Source: Gigaspora margarita
Lineage: Eukaryota > Glomeromycota > Glomeromycetes > Diversisporales > Gigasporaceae
Direction: 5' to 3'
DNA: 64,000 nt
Assembly (NCBI GenBank): GCA_009809945.1
Contig: WTPW01000014.1
Location: forward strand, 340,732-404,731
The translations under genes were made by a program, and so were the position numbers. The notes beneath the pieces are model-generated. The model was not told the origin of the DNA. It worked only from the letters and a program-made list of their open reading frames with translations, and did not search any database. Shown here piece after piece: positions 23,654-36,638 of the stretch (its first letter is position 1; each line of letters begins with the position of its first letter).

Positions 23654-25204
23654 GTATTTAATTATAAGCCAAAAGTATATTAAAAAGACCATTTTTTTGA
23701 AAATAGCTTCTGAATTTACTCTTGTTAGTTACCAACCCATTTTACAATGCCCAACCTATTCTAAAACACCAAATATTTCAACAAATAATAAAAGTCCTTC
23801 TTTCTACAGCTTAGCATAGCTCTTTTATTAAGTTTTATTGGTTTTTTAACTTGTCTAGATATCAAAAGGCTCTTTTGTTAGTTGTAACAAGTACTTAATT
23901 CGTTAGTTTTTCAACATTACTTAGGAGCAAATTTTTGTATAACAGTTTATTGAAAAGAGATCCAATTATGCTGATCTGCTGATATGTTCAGTATTAATAT
24001 CAGAAAAGATGCACATAAAGCAATAGTATTTTTTATCTATTTTTCAATTAGCACATCCTATGAAAAAGGTAGTCCAGAATAATTCTAACATAATAAGTGG
24101 CATAAAACAGGTTTGACTTCACATAATTGTTTGTTTTTTTTTGAAACTTACAAAATTTAATTTTAATTTAAATTGTTACAATATTATATTATATTATTAT
24201 AAAATATTTCAATTTTTATTACTTACTCAAAGGTATTATTATTTATATTTCTGGATAAAATTTCTTGAATTATTCACCTCATTAGATATTGACACATTAA
24301 TGTATTTAAGTATGTAATTCATGCACTGCAAATTCACAAAGTTTTGAACATTGACAGGTTTGCATTTCATATTTTACTTTGATATCAAGATAAGGACATA
24401 TAATCTTATATTTACCACTGGGTTTGCCAATTGAATATTGACCAATCTTCTATATTTTAGTATAAGCAACACCTTCAAGACTAGTTTCAGAATATTCTAT
24501 AGGCATTAAAATATAATAAATAATCTTTGTTGCCAATCCTTTAGTAAAATAAGTTATTGTATCTTCATTTAATTGCTTGCATTAGTATTATCAATCTATT
24601 GAAGCTCATCATTAGAAGAAATCAATGCACTTTTATTTTTGATAGATTATAGAGCAATAGTATTATCAATCTATTGAAGCTCATCATTGGAAGAAATCAA
24701 TACACTTTTATTTTTGATAGATTCTAGATCTTTGTAAATAGTTTCAACCTATCAATAATATGAAACTCAGGATCTAATATAAAGGTTAGGATCATTATGA
24801 ATATGAAGATAGGATTATTGATAGTTTGAAAATAATGATTTTCCATTGTCATAGCTGATGCTGAAATAGCTAATGCTAAAATTTGGGGCTGCAATTTGAA
24901 AATATATGCTCTGCTAAATTCTATATATACACTTTAATAATCAATTTTAACCCTAAATCCTAACCCAACTCTAAAAAAAAAAGAACAAACTTACCCCAAA
25001 AAAAATTTAAAAAATTTGTACTAAAATAGGTCAAATTTTAGTATTTGCTATTTTTAGTATCAGCTATAACAATATATTTAGATTCAAATCCAATAGAAAT
25101 AAGAAGGCATGATTAACAGTATTAGTACAAGGTTATTACTTCTGTACATAGTACCAAAAATTGGAAATTTGAAATGATAAGGTATTGTAACAAATTCTAT
25201 TTTA
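23654..25204. other. Spacer with 75-bp tandem duplication
   Basis: Mostly AT-rich. A 75-bp segment starting tagtattatcaatctattg at 24583 is repeated in direct orientation from 24658, with a handful of differences. A chance ORF at 23592-23819 has no recognisable product. The left end of the transposon at 25205-27985 probably lies in here but I could not locate it. Confidence 0.5.
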
Positions 25205-27985
25205 CTTCCTTTTTTTACTCTTTCTTTTTTGTACTATGTTAAGTTCTTGTACAGCCTTTTTTTGAGCAGCTGCCTCTCTTTTTTGGGCAGTTATTTCTTT
25301 TTTTTGAGTAGCTAACTTATTTTTTTGAACAGCTGCCTCTTTTTTTGAGTAGCTACCTCTTTTCTTTGTTTAGATTCTGCACTCTTTTGCTTAGCTTCTT
25401 CATTTACTTCTTTTAGTTCTTGCAAACTTTTTTTGTTTGTAAAAAGCCAGACAAATGTGAGTATCTTTTTTTTTTGAAGGGAGTAAATTAGATTGATTTT
25501 TGGAAGTAACTTTGCAATACTAGCTTGTAATTATAAGAAGTAGAGTATTTAAAGATTGAATATAAAGAACAAAATCCTGGATTTTTATAAGTATCCAGTT
25601 CTTTGCTTATTAATGCTATTTGGGTCTTAATAAATTTATTTAATTTTAAGCATTGTATTTTTTTTTGCTAATCTAGTTGCATTTAACTGTATAGAATAAG
25701 GATAGATTGACTAATGTGAACAAATTGGCTAAAGAAATATTTAAGATGTTAAACTTGGATTTGGATCATTTAGTTGATAATGAAGGGGCTAAAAGATCAG
25801 AGTAAATAGTATTTGAATTAAGTTGCCATATTTCTGTCTTTTTATAATTATTTCAAATAGCTAGTAGTATGTAAGTTTCAAGAAAGACAGGACCAAGAAC
25901 TTTCACAAGGGTATGTTTTGTTACTATTGCAGTTAGGAATATTACCAAATATAGGCTATGTAGATTACACCTTTTATGGGATGCAAATGATGTTTGACAT
26001 TTCTAGAAATTTCTATCACATATTAATTAGCCAATCAAATCATGGCATTAAAAAATCAAAAAAACTAGTAACGCATAATGTGAATATTTATTAATATAAA
26101 ATTATCCAAAATTTTCCAAAATTTAAAATTATACAGAGACCAGTGCTATAAAAAACTTTATTTAATAAAAAGTTGATTTATTTAATAAAAATCTCATTAT
26201 TATCATTTTTTTATAATCACAAAAAACAAAGATATCTTGCCCAATACTAATCAGAATTAAATATTTTTATACCATTCAATTCATCTCAATAAGATGAATC
26301 GAATGGTATAAAAATTATCCAAATACAATCAATAAATCCCAAAATATCATCAATAATCTAATTTGTTATTTTAATAGAACTTTGAATAATGCTTGATCGA
26401 ATTAAAAAGAATATTCAATTATACAATATTCAATGTATTCCTAACTATATTAAATTAATTCTTTAATTTTCAGCATCTAGAAAATAGAAGAAATAATTAA
26501 ATAAGAATAGAAAAAATAAATCAAAAACAAAAGCTTCAGTTATCAAATTTACTATTAAACTCACTTTTACCAATTGCAAACAATTTTATAAACCCAACCC
26601 AAAGCCATAACAGTTTATAAACATAAATCTGAGCTAACATCTAGTGCTACAAAAATCTCTCAATTATTTGAGCTAAAAAAGAAAAAAGAGTAGAAACTAA
26701 ACGAACCTTAAAAATAGGTAAAATTTTGAAGATTTTTTTAGTTCTTATCTATTTCTTCAGAAATAAGAGAATTTTTTGGATTATAACGGATTATGAATCT
26801 ATGGGTTCTTCACTTTTTATATATAAATCATTACTTGCAACCAAGTAGTACAAAAAGTCAGAAAACCTCAGCCAAAAGGTGTGATTATAAGCCAATCTTT
26901 AGCCCAGGATTTCTGTAAAATATTCTAGAATTGGTATCCAACTTTAGTAATATCTCTGACATTATTGTACCATCATTGTTTTTAGTATACTTATTAGATG
27001 CTTTGCTATATTCTTTTTTTAACTTCACAAAGAAAAGTTCTGATAGTTGAAAATATGGGTCTATAAGGTAGAAGCATGTAAAGCATAATTCTATTTTTAT
27101 AATAAAAGTTAGTACTCATGTAATTAATATAACTTTTGCAACTGTTTAATATTAGTAAAACTGAATGAATTGGTAAAATTGAACTAATGAAATGGTCAAG
27201 ATATATTTAAAAAAGGTCTTTATACATATATCCAGTATTGGTGAAACTTATTACTGTTCCAGAAGGTGCACTTTCTAAGAGGCCAGGAATTGTATGAACA
27301 CCTTTATAAATGATCAAGGTGGAATATATACTCCTGCTACTAATATTGTTGGTACTAGAGAAATATGTTCATGAGAATTTTTATGTGAAACCTTGTAAAC
27401 TTGGCATGCACTTTTTTGAGCTATGACTTTCTCAGATTTGGGAACAAGAACAAAACCAGTTTTGTCCATGTTCCAAATTTGTGCAACAGTAAGTAAATTC
27501 TTATGAACAATTATTGAAGTTTTTTTAAAATGATAATTAACTATTGTTTTATTTGCCTGTTTGGCATGCACCTCCATTAATTCTTGGGAGTATGAATTGA
27601 TAGTTCAGGGTGGTCTCTCATGAAGTGCTTCCACAAGTCATAGCTAGGCCCTTTGTCTCCAAATAAGTGTTTTCGCTTGTTTAGTCACATAATCTCTAAT
27701 ACACAATAATTGACTCCTTCTCTTGTTAGACCAAATTCAAGCTTTTGCATATTAATGCAGTAGCTGGCAATTGATCCACTTCTTGTTTTTTAAGAATAGT
27801 TGATGGTCTGGAATGAGCAAGAGGCTACCATTTTTTGCAGCTTGTCAAAGTGTAGCTTTGGCAAGCCCAAATTTGTTTGCTATACTATTTAGGCTTGGTT
27901 GTTTAGAGCTAACAAGATAATTATTTAATTTATAAAGGGCCACAAATGGTATTTGTCTGTTAATATATGAAACTTGAAGATTTTT
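25205..27985 (-). pseudogene. CENP-B/pogo-like DDE transposase, decayed
   Basis: On the minus strand, from about 27985, pieces of a helix-turn-helix of the pogo type appear (PSLNSIANKFGLAKATL, then GSLLLIPD). The open piece at 27314-27577 holds the start of the DDE_1 domain: IWNMDKTGFVLVPKSEKV, with the first catalytic Asp in NMD, followed by VSHKNSHEHISLVPT. Near 26900-27010 a C-terminal DDE piece continues (LSELFFVKLKKEYSKASN). At 25210-25460 a Lys/Gln/Ala-rich coiled-coil-like tail (KREAAAQKKAVQELN) matches the basic tails of this family. Many stops and shifts are present. A 24-bp-arm hairpin lies in the middle (26263-26315). Confidence 0.75.
26263..26315. repeat. Perfect-looking hairpin, 24-bp arms
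   Basis: The left arm atttttataccattcaattc... and the right arm ...gaatggtataaaaat pair over 24 bp with one mismatch and a 5-base loop. There is no T-tract suggesting termination. It may be a relic of a small foldback insertion inside the transposase remnant. Confidence 0.7.
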
Positions 27986-28545
27986 ATATAATAACTAATA
28001 AATGTAAATTTATTAACAAGGACAAAGATAAAATATCAAATATTAAAAGTGACAAAGCAAAACATGGCAAAACATAGTAAAACGAATTAAATGTGATAAA
28101 AATTAAATAATGTGAAAGTATGACAAATTTTTTTATTTTTATGTACTATTTGTGTTGCACAAAATTTTTTGATATTATCCAATTTTTTATGTGTGTGGGT
28201 TCATCATATATGATGCATTCATTCCCAATCCTCAGGTCAACCCGAGCTTTAGTCAAATTGACACGAATTACTCTAAAAATAAATAAAATAGATTAATTAC
28301 TTCCTGGGGCAACGCCCAGAGTAAAAACTAATTCGTTAAGTATTGTACATACCTATTTAACTGTAACTGTAGTACATTATTTATTGTTTGTTAAACACTT
28401 AAACAAGTGTTTGGTGTAATCTAAGAAATTATCAATATAATAACATTAGAACTTAATAAGTTCAATAAAATCTAATTATATTTTTATTATATTTTATAAA
28501 ATTTTAGAATAGTTAGAATAAGATTATTATTAATAATAGAAAACT

Positions 28546-29220
28546 GTCCTGTGGATCGATAGCATTGTGGTTGCGCTCCTGGGGCATTGGTTGTTCTAAT
28601 CATAAGGTTGCCAGTTCAAGCCCTACTAAGGACATATCACTACTCGAGTTCACGAGATGGACAGGCTGAATTAGGAAGCAAGGACCACGATTGGCGGCTC
28701 AGCCACATAAATGTGGGTGAAATTCCCAATTTGGATACTGGCAGTGAAATTCCAGTTGCATTTGGATACTTCCGGTGAAATTCCGGTTGAAGGAAAAAGT
28801 TCTGGTTAAATCCTCTGGTTAAATAAGGTCAGCTGGTTATCAAACCAGTTGTGAACAATCTACGGAATACTTCTACGACCCTAATAGAGAAAAGAGCTGC
28901 AGAATCTGGACTTAGGAAGACCTTCCTTGATCCGAAAGCAGAAGGATGACCAATGCAAGGGGCTATGAAGTCCGCCTTAATAAGCTGAATGGAAAGTAGA
29001 GTAATTCCGTAGGGCCTGGGTGAAAATTTCTGGAAGGACTGAATGGGTTTGGAAGTCGAGAGCCAGACAGGCTGGTAAGAATAAGGAAGGATCCGGCAGA
29101 ACTGAGTAAGGATTAGGAAATAGAACATGAACTATGTAACAAAAAGTAAAATCATTGACCTTAATAAAAAGAGTGCCAATAGTGCCCCTAGCATAGCGAC
29201 TAGGGAAATTTAAAAAAAAA
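28546..29220 (+). mobile_element. tRNA-headed SINE with 14-bp TSD
   Basis: Bounded by identical 14-mers aataatagaaaact at 28532-28545 and 29221-29234. The head has a box A-like tagcattgtgg (28560-28570) and a box B-like agttcaagccc (28613-28623), with one mismatch to the consensus. The body carries direct repeats (gtgaaattccc, gtgaaattccag, gtgaaattccgg). It ends gcatagcgactagggaaattt plus an A run. Its sequence differs from the SINE at 22650-23636 outside the tRNA-like head, so it is a second family. The ORFs at 28587-28778 and 28829-29128 are incidental. Confidence 0.85.
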
Positions 29221-29234
29221 AATAATAGAAAACT

Positions 29235-30847
29235 TACATTTTAATATCGAAAAAGATAATTAATAATAATATTAATTTATTTTACTTTTAATTTTTTTAT
29301 AGTTTTGAATTAATGTCAATTTGAATGACATGACGTTTTTCAATCGTTATAAATTTAGAATTAATAAAAAAGTTTATACTGCGCATTTGAAAATTCTTAA
29401 ATTTATAATGCAAAAAAATTAACCATTAAATTATAAATGCATATTTAATCAAATATGTTTAATTACTGCATATGCAATATTCGATTATATTAACATTTTG
29501 CATTGCCCGCGTATGACACACCCACATCGTCTTGAGCGTACTGGTTTGTTCTTGCAACAGGAGCATAACTCGTGTTACGTTCGTTTTTTGACAGTGACAA
29601 GAATTTGGAGAAGGTTCTGGCTTGAGGCAATATAATTTGTGCAGCTGCTTTTAAAAAATTATGCAATTAAAAATATAGTAAAAAAAGAAAATCAATTTGA
29701 ATAAATTTTTTTAATTAAAAAGGAGTTGGACGTATTTGAATATTATGGGCTGTGTGTTCTTGAATGCTACAAATTAAGCGCTTAATATTTTATATGATCC
29801 CCGCTTGTCTTCATATAAAAGATATTTTAAATTTAAAATTGCAGCTTAATTAAAATCTTGAGCTTTGCCTAACTGAACATGGTTTAGAGGTGATCGGGCT
29901 CATTAGTGAAATCTCTTAGGAGCTGCCGAGAACGCATACCTTACATTCATGAATATTTTTTAAAAAAATTTTTTATCTTTTTATTAGAAATTAAAAATAC
30001 AAAAAGTCAGCCTTTTCCATGTCTTTCTTGGCCATCATGCACAGCTTCCTGGTGAGCGGCACAAATTACTTTGTAAAAATTTTCAAAGGACAAACTTGAT
30101 TTCCAAAATTAACTTTGTTTTGCTTAATTATATAAAGTTCTTCTATCATGCCAACACGAATAACTTTAAAAGTATGATGTTTGAATGTTAGGTTGAACTG
30201 AAGGTTTAGATTTTTTAGAATGTTTAAGCATATATCTTAATGGTTTCTATCCATCAACCTACTTTGTTTTTTTCGTTGATTAACAATGTTTCTAGTATTC
30301 GATCAAAGATTTCACGGGTTAAAAAACAATAAATTTGGGATTCATAATGACAAGCTAATAAAGAAAGTGGATAAATGAAATATGTGACGATAAAAAACGT
30401 TGAACTCAATCTATTTGTCTTTATTAATTATTTAACACGTAATTTTCAATATCAAAATTTTATTATACGTGTAGTGATAAGGTTATCAATCGGTGAAAAT
30501 TGAAAAATGACATACGTTAACTAATAATTGGTAGAATTTAAAAATGACTTATAACAGTTTTGTGATGTGGCCTTGTTATAAAATTTTATTAAATATAATT
30601 ATATATATATATATAAATTTTTAACCTCATATGTTACATTTAAAGTTTAATATTTAAATTGCTAAACCAAATAAATCAAATTAATACCGTATATATGATA
30701 TAAAGCTAAAGTAATTAATTATTTAACATTAATAAATAACCATCGTCATTAATCGAAATCGGTTGGAATATTCCAAGATTCTAAAATTAAATAAATCAAT
30801 AAAACGAAATATAAATATTATGAAGGCTTTCCTAATAAACAATAAAA
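29235..30847. other. Intergenic, nothing recognised
   Basis: AT-rich sequence downstream of the kinase gene. An aattatatatatatat run is at 30598-30616. No coding exon or clear repeat was found. Confidence 0.5.
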
Positions 30848-32209
30848 TTAATAATTACTTGATTCAGGTGGAAGACTAAGACGTTTATTAGTGGTGTTGC
30901 TTGCTAAAAATATGAAAAAAAATATTATTATTATGTATTAGGCATATTCATGAAAAAAGCAATATTAACAATTACCCATTGCTGAAAGATCATAACGTTT
31001 ACTAGTGTAGAATGCTTGTTTAGATGTTTCGTATTTTAAAGAAGCTTCTTGTGGAGATATATCAAAATTCTTATTTTTTTCGATTTTTTCAATTTGTTTC
31101 CATATTTCATGGTCTTTATCATTCTTATAATTACCAAGTTCACGAAGCAATTGGATAGCAGTTGGTCGATCCTTGGGATTTTCACTCCAACAACGTTTTA
31201 TTAAATCAATAATGGCTTGTGGTGTAATATTTTCATTAATACCTGGACGACGCCCTTCTTCAATAATCTGAAGCGCGAGGTCAGTATCGTGATTGCAATC
31301 GAAATATGGCGGATAACCTGATGCAACTTGATTCATGATTATTCCAAAAGAATAGATATCTGCAGCCTTTTCATATTTTTTTTTGCGCAATACTTCAGGC
31401 GCGATATATGGTAACACTCCAAATACAGAATCTTCTTCTTCAGAATTGATATTTTTACATAGCCCAAAATCGGCAATATAAGATTCTTTACCAGAAACAA
31501 TTATATTACCGCTGTGAAAATCATGATGTACTAATTTTTTTTCATGGATTTCAAAAAGACCTTTTATCGCTGTATATAAAAGGTCTAATTTTTGATTCCA
31601 TTTTAAAAGATTAAAATTTTTATCTAAGTAACTCCGAAGACTACCGTCTTTTTTGTAATCCATAATCATCATGTAATTTCCAGTATTTGGACATTTAGTT
31701 ATTCCATAACATCTAATGATGTAACTAAATTGTCCACATGAAGTCATTTGTGTTTCAATCTAAAAAAATAGTCATAAAAAGTATTAATTGTACAAATCAA
31801 TTTCTAAATTATGATTCATTAAATTATGTACCTCTTTAAAAAAGTCCTTTTCTACATTCTCTAAATTTTTTATACTTTTAAGAACGATCCCAGTCTCACC
31901 AACTCTGTTCCATCTTTGTTTCTTGTTGTCATAAGATTCAATAGGACCGCTTTTCCATATAGCCTTATATACTTTTCCATAACCACCTTCAGCAAGAAAT
32001 TTAATATCAGTGATATCTTTAAATTCAACCCATTCTAATACTTGATAATTTTTAGTTGCTTTAAGTTGAATTTTCTGAATAAATTCATCAATAATGCTAT
32101 TTCCGCTTGTCCACTTGTCAAATTGTTTTCTAAAATTCTCTGAATTACATGTAAAGCACCAAGAAACGCTAGGTTTTTGTTCACCACAGTATTCACACTT
32201 TTCCCGCAT
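30848..32209 (-). CDS. TKL-type protein kinase, three exons
   Basis: Predicted Ser/Thr or Tyr kinase of 405 aa. Exons are 32209-31832, 31759-30976 and 30903-30848; both introns are 72 nt with GT...AG ends (gtacat...tttttttag and gtaattg...atatttttag). The N-terminus has Cys pairs at residues 5/8 and 18/21 and the WTSGN...IDEFI segment (about 33-45) typical of Glomeromycotina kinases. The kinase domain has a glycine loop (AEGGYGKV, 73-80), Lys111 (VLKSI), the helix-C Glu126 at the first splice junction, HHD (204-206), DFG (223-225) and APE (246-248), so catalysis should be intact. Leaving intron 2 unspliced gives a shorter tail ending MGNC; splicing gives a tail ending SLPPESSNY. An in-frame TGA two codons upstream supports the start, though a further 5' exon is possible. 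It is probably a cytosolic signalling kinase of unknown substrate. Confidence 0.9.
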
Positions 32210-32223
32210 TGGTCAGCGTCCAA

Positions 32224-33344
32224 TAGAACTATAATAAGTTGAGGGGTTAAAACAAAAGAGCATCAAACAAGTTATTAAACAATATTATAGTATAGTAGTA
32301 TATTTAGGTGTACAAATTATACAGTACAGGAAAAAGCTCTGATGATCTGGTAACGCATGTAATAGGCCGCCGACATTCATATGATTGGCTTGTGTAAATC
32401 AATTGCCCGGGTAACTTATTTATATACTTTAAAGTATTTTTTGGGAATGTAACGTTTCACTAATAAAAATCAATACAAAAAAGGTCATTTTTCACTTCGA
32501 AAAAACATCATTATGCAAAAATAATCAAAAAATAATCAGTAATTCCAAGAACTTCCCTTAGAAGACAAAATATGCCTACCATAACTAGAAACGTTTTCGT
32601 CCATAATTAATTTATTACGTTTGATTTAAATAAACTTTTATTTCTAACTGTTTAATTTGAATAGGTACAAGCTCTTAACAGTTAATAGTAAAAGATCTGG
32701 GCTTAATATTTAAATTTAGTCGTTTCTTGCAGTGTGTTTGAGTTTGTCAAATTAGACATTAACATTTGTCTACTTTACGCGTATCTATCTATTCTCTAAA
32801 TATAATAAATTTTTTATGCATGCTTTATTAGTTTGTAAGCTTCTTTATGAAATTTTTTCTGTTAATTAAAATTATATATATATGCATGCATGAAGATCTA
32901 ATTCAGGGGCCTAATTTGCTACTTTAGATAAATCCGATAATCCTTACGTCATGCGAATTCCGGACCACCGGTCTCAAAATGTTGGGTCGTAGTACTGTCG
33001 TAGTGTCTCAAAACTTTCCTATATATTTAGTATCTAAAAATGCATCCTATAGCAAAATTTCGTGCTGAAAACTTTTACTTTCGTGTTAGTTGCAATTTTT
33101 TTCAATTTAAGTTTTTTTGCGGTTTTGCGTTTGTTTTGTTACACAATATCCTGTGATTTTATTGGCTCCGATCTACGAAATTTGATTTCGGAAGTGATCT
33201 TCAGCCCGGAATTTGCGTGACATAAGGTACCACCATCGGGGATATTCTAAATAGTACTTGCTTTAAATTAGGTTGATGTATAGTTTTCCCGGTAGCTCTA
33301 AATGGGAATTCTTTCCACATCCCTTTCTTGGCTTATTAATCATT
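32224..33344. other. Upstream region of the kinase gene, no gene
   Basis: It holds the kinase 5' flank. From 32900 onward there is less AT-rich repeat-like sequence (gaattccggaccaccggtct, ttgggtcgtagtactgtcgt), probably MITE debris without definable ends. Confidence 0.45.
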
Positions 33345-33559
33345 TGCGGAGTCTGCGGACCGCATAAATTTTAAATTTCCGCAACCAAAATTTTGAAGTG
33401 CATATGCGAATTCCGCACATAAATTTGCAAATTTTACCTATAGATTTCGATTAAATGCTTATGTGCGCAACTAAATTTTTACAAATTTTTATAATCCGCA
33501 AATATTTGTTTATTTGGTTGCGGCCCGCAACTAATTTAAAAGTTGAATTTCAGACACTG
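33345..33559. mobile_element. hAT-like MITE copy, truncated
   Basis: Inverse copy of the MITE at 8859-9210. It ends aatttcagacactg (to 33559) and contains gttgcggcccgcaac and ttataatccgcaaat. The other end stops at about 33345, short of the expected TIR. It lacks the nested 111-bp element, which confirms that element as a later insertion in the other copy. Confidence 0.7.
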
Positions 33560-36131
33560 GTTACCGGGGAGTGGTAGACCAGATTTTGTTTCCGCTTACG
33601 TCAACTGTTTATTAGCTTGTTTCTTTTTTTTTCTGCCTTTTTCTTTTTTATATTAATTTCCGGTTTTGTTTCTAGTAAGTTTGTCCAAAACATTTTGTGT
33701 AACCAGAGTCGATCCGACGATTCGAATTCAGACCTCGGATCGGACCTGCGGAGCATTAATACTAGCTTAGTACTGCCAAGTAAAATATTATAGCAAAATT
33801 ACAATCCAAGCAATTTTACTTAGTACATTGGTTAGCAGGTTTATTAGTAAAATTTGTTAAAATTTGTGATTTCGGGCAAAATTATTTGGGTCAGATCAGC
33901 TTGGGTTACACGAAATGCAATTTTTTTTGGACCACTAAACCATTATTCAAATTTGCAAGATCATCACTAATCAGTCCGACAAGACGGATATTTTCGGAAT
34001 AAATATAATAGCTCCAGACAATTAACAGTGTCTGTTTCCTAGTAAGACTTTCATGTTCGCCTTGTCAATGATCCCTCCTTTATAAATAAAGTTTCTGAGT
34101 GATTACTTATTTGAATCGTATCTCTTGAATTATAATACTTGATTATTGTATTCTTGTATTTTATTGTATTGCACCTATTCTTTTATTTGACATATACAGA
34201 ATTACAAATAACTTGCTGAGTGCTCATATTCATTATATGATTATTATTTACACATACATTCTATTTCATACTCTATCTTACTATTCTGACTATTCTGACG
34301 TCGTAGTCTATTCTCTCCCTTTTTGATAGTAACACCATAACGCGTTGCTTAAATAGGTAATACATTGAAAGTCTATCGGTTAGTAAATAAGATCAGAGTT
34401 TTTTCAATCACAACGCCTTAAGGTTATGCTGGAAATTAGCTAAATACAAATGATTAGAGAGACTATATCTCAATATTCATTTGCTTACACTACATGATCA
34501 TGCACAAAATGCGTTCATGTAGACAAATATGCAGTCTCATATTAACTTGTTTTGATTAATGACACCTTATTTATTATAATCTTATGGAACATTAAAAAAT
34601 CTGTTGGTGAATAAATTCATTATGTTGGTAAAATGTTCAATAGAAATCAGGAAGATTAAAATTTAATATTCAAAAGAAAGCTTAAGATCTAAACTTTCTT
34701 TTGTATATTTAACTATTAGATAATTTTAAAATTCATTGTGATATGGGCTGTGAAAGTAACGTATTAACTTTTTAAAATGTTAATCTGCCTGATATTATTA
34801 TTATATGCAACAATACTTGTCTAATTTTTTTTTTTTTTTTTAGCTTTATTATAAACTTTTTGTCAGTTTATTGTATCCTTTCAATATATATTAAAGAATT
34901 CTAATTTTATGAGTTGATTATTAATTAACAGATAATAAATAAGGTGATTAATATACATATATAACTAGTGATGTGAATTTTCCCAAACAGCTAAGTTTTT
35001 TACCATAGTAATAAGAGATGTTAGTTAGAGTATATAGCAAATATGTAGTATATAATTGATAAAGTATGTATAGTAGAAATTAAGATGGTATGTATAGTTT
35101 GTAAAAGAAATTCTTTAAAAGATTTTATCTATAATCTATACCAACTCTAACATGAAAAAGGACAATATTAGTGCTCACCCTAACCCTAACTATTAAAAGG
35201 GGATTACTTATAAAAGATAAATTTTATAAGTAGTGCTAACCATACATACTTTCGTAATTTTTTTTTGCTTATATCTATACATACATTACTTAGATACGGG
35301 TTTATACGATACATATTTCTGTAATACCCTGTTAGTTATTAGTAGTGGTAGTATCGGTACTAAACACATGATTAGAATCTAATAATAATGCTATTATTAT
35401 TTAAAAGTTGACCTATTGGCAGCTGCTGGTATCTACTGTACTTTTGCATAATATTGTCCTAACGGTATACCACACTTATCGGTAGCTACTATCTCATATT
35501 AGTATTTATAATGCATTAACGCATTTTTATCTGTGAATAATTTTGTTAGTTATATGTCAATTTGTCTATTTCATCACTTTATAAAATTTAACATCTTCAT
35601 CAGTTTGAACTATTCGTTAGTTATGCTGTCATTAATAAGTTTCGTCAGTTTTAGTTATCATACTTTAATTCATTACCTGCTTTCTTGAGTTGACTCCTTT
35701 TGTTAGTTTTGTCACATATTTTGTTTGCTATATATACTATCACGAGTTTTATCATGATATTCTAATTGATTAAATATTTTTGCACATTTCATTCTCCGGT
35801 AAACCATATGTTTCTGATTCGTCGTTGATATTCCATGATGATTACGTGATAGCTAATTAATGCGGCCATATTAGGAAACTGAGTGTATTATGATTCATAC
35901 ATTCGTAATAGTAGGAAATCCCTTTTATCAGAATTAATACCACTCCAATGTGATGACAACAACCCTGAAGAAAGAAATTTTCTTTAAGAGTTGGTACAAC
36001 CAACATTAAGATATATTTTATTATTGTGTATTTATTTTAGCGTGATTTTTGTATAAATAAATTACGAATTTTGTGACATATCAGATCTATACATTATTAT
36101 AAATCACGTACACACTACATACATACTGTAC
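33560..36131. other. Intergenic with repeat pieces
   Basis: No gene. At 33715-33775 a fragment with gacctcggatcggacc and ggagcattaatacta resembles the hAT end at 718. At 34078-34340 a stretch beginning tataaataaagtttctgagt is a diverged relative of 45925-46230; it has the look of the 3' part of an old retroelement terminal repeat, but I cannot show ends. The rest is AT-rich. Confidence 0.4.
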
Positions 36132-36230
36132 GTACGTACTAGAGGTTGGAACCGAATTGCTGCATCCGAATTTAAAACCGGTTTAAGAAAACCGAATAAA
36201 ACCGAAAAATCGAATTTAATAAGATTTTTA

Positions 36231-36638
36231 CAAGGCTGTCCCCAAATTTCCGGATCGGATGCGTCGGATCTAGGTCGACATTTAGCCCTACTTGTTAGCG
36301 GGTTCTATAGCAAAATTATCAGCTGGGCATTTTTTACTTAATGAATGAATATGATTCATTAGTAAAATTTTTTATGATCATGGGGGCAAAATTGATCAAT
36401 TTCGGTCCAGCCGATCATGATTCCGATGCATTCCGACGTAGTGATTGGAACCGCCTAAAATTTTTCTTAATCGTTTAATCGTTTAACCGTTTAACCATTT
36501 AATTTGGCCGGCATTAAAATAATTCTGGCCCACAACCAACATAATTCGGCCCGGAACTATAGAGCAAGTTTTAAATGTTTAAACGGTTCCAATCCATATT
36601 CCGACGTATCCAACCCCGGAATTTTGGGGACTCCCCTG
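36231..36638. mobile_element. Nested MITE with GTCCCCAAATTTCCGG ends
   Basis: The left caaggctgtccccaaatttc and, inverted from the right, caggggagtccccaaaattc form TIRs that continue through ccgg and atgcgtcgga/atgcatcgga motifs. No duplication was found. Sequence on either side (taaaaccg...cgaatttaataa) belongs to the host hAT element. Confidence 0.6.
36439..36598. mobile_element. Innermost hAT MITE, 160 bp, perfect 8-bp TSD
   Basis: The ends tagtgattggaaccg and cggttccaatccata are flanked by ttccgacg at 36431-36438 and 36599-36606. It contains an iterated cgtttaa(t/c) motif. This is the third layer of insertion: it sits inside 36231-36638, which sits inside 36140-37352. Confidence 0.88.

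Noticed and set aside
34078-34340. Possible old retroelement terminal repeat, with a relative at 45925-46230
   Set aside because: No defined ends, duplications or internal coding parts; left as an unclassified shared repeat.
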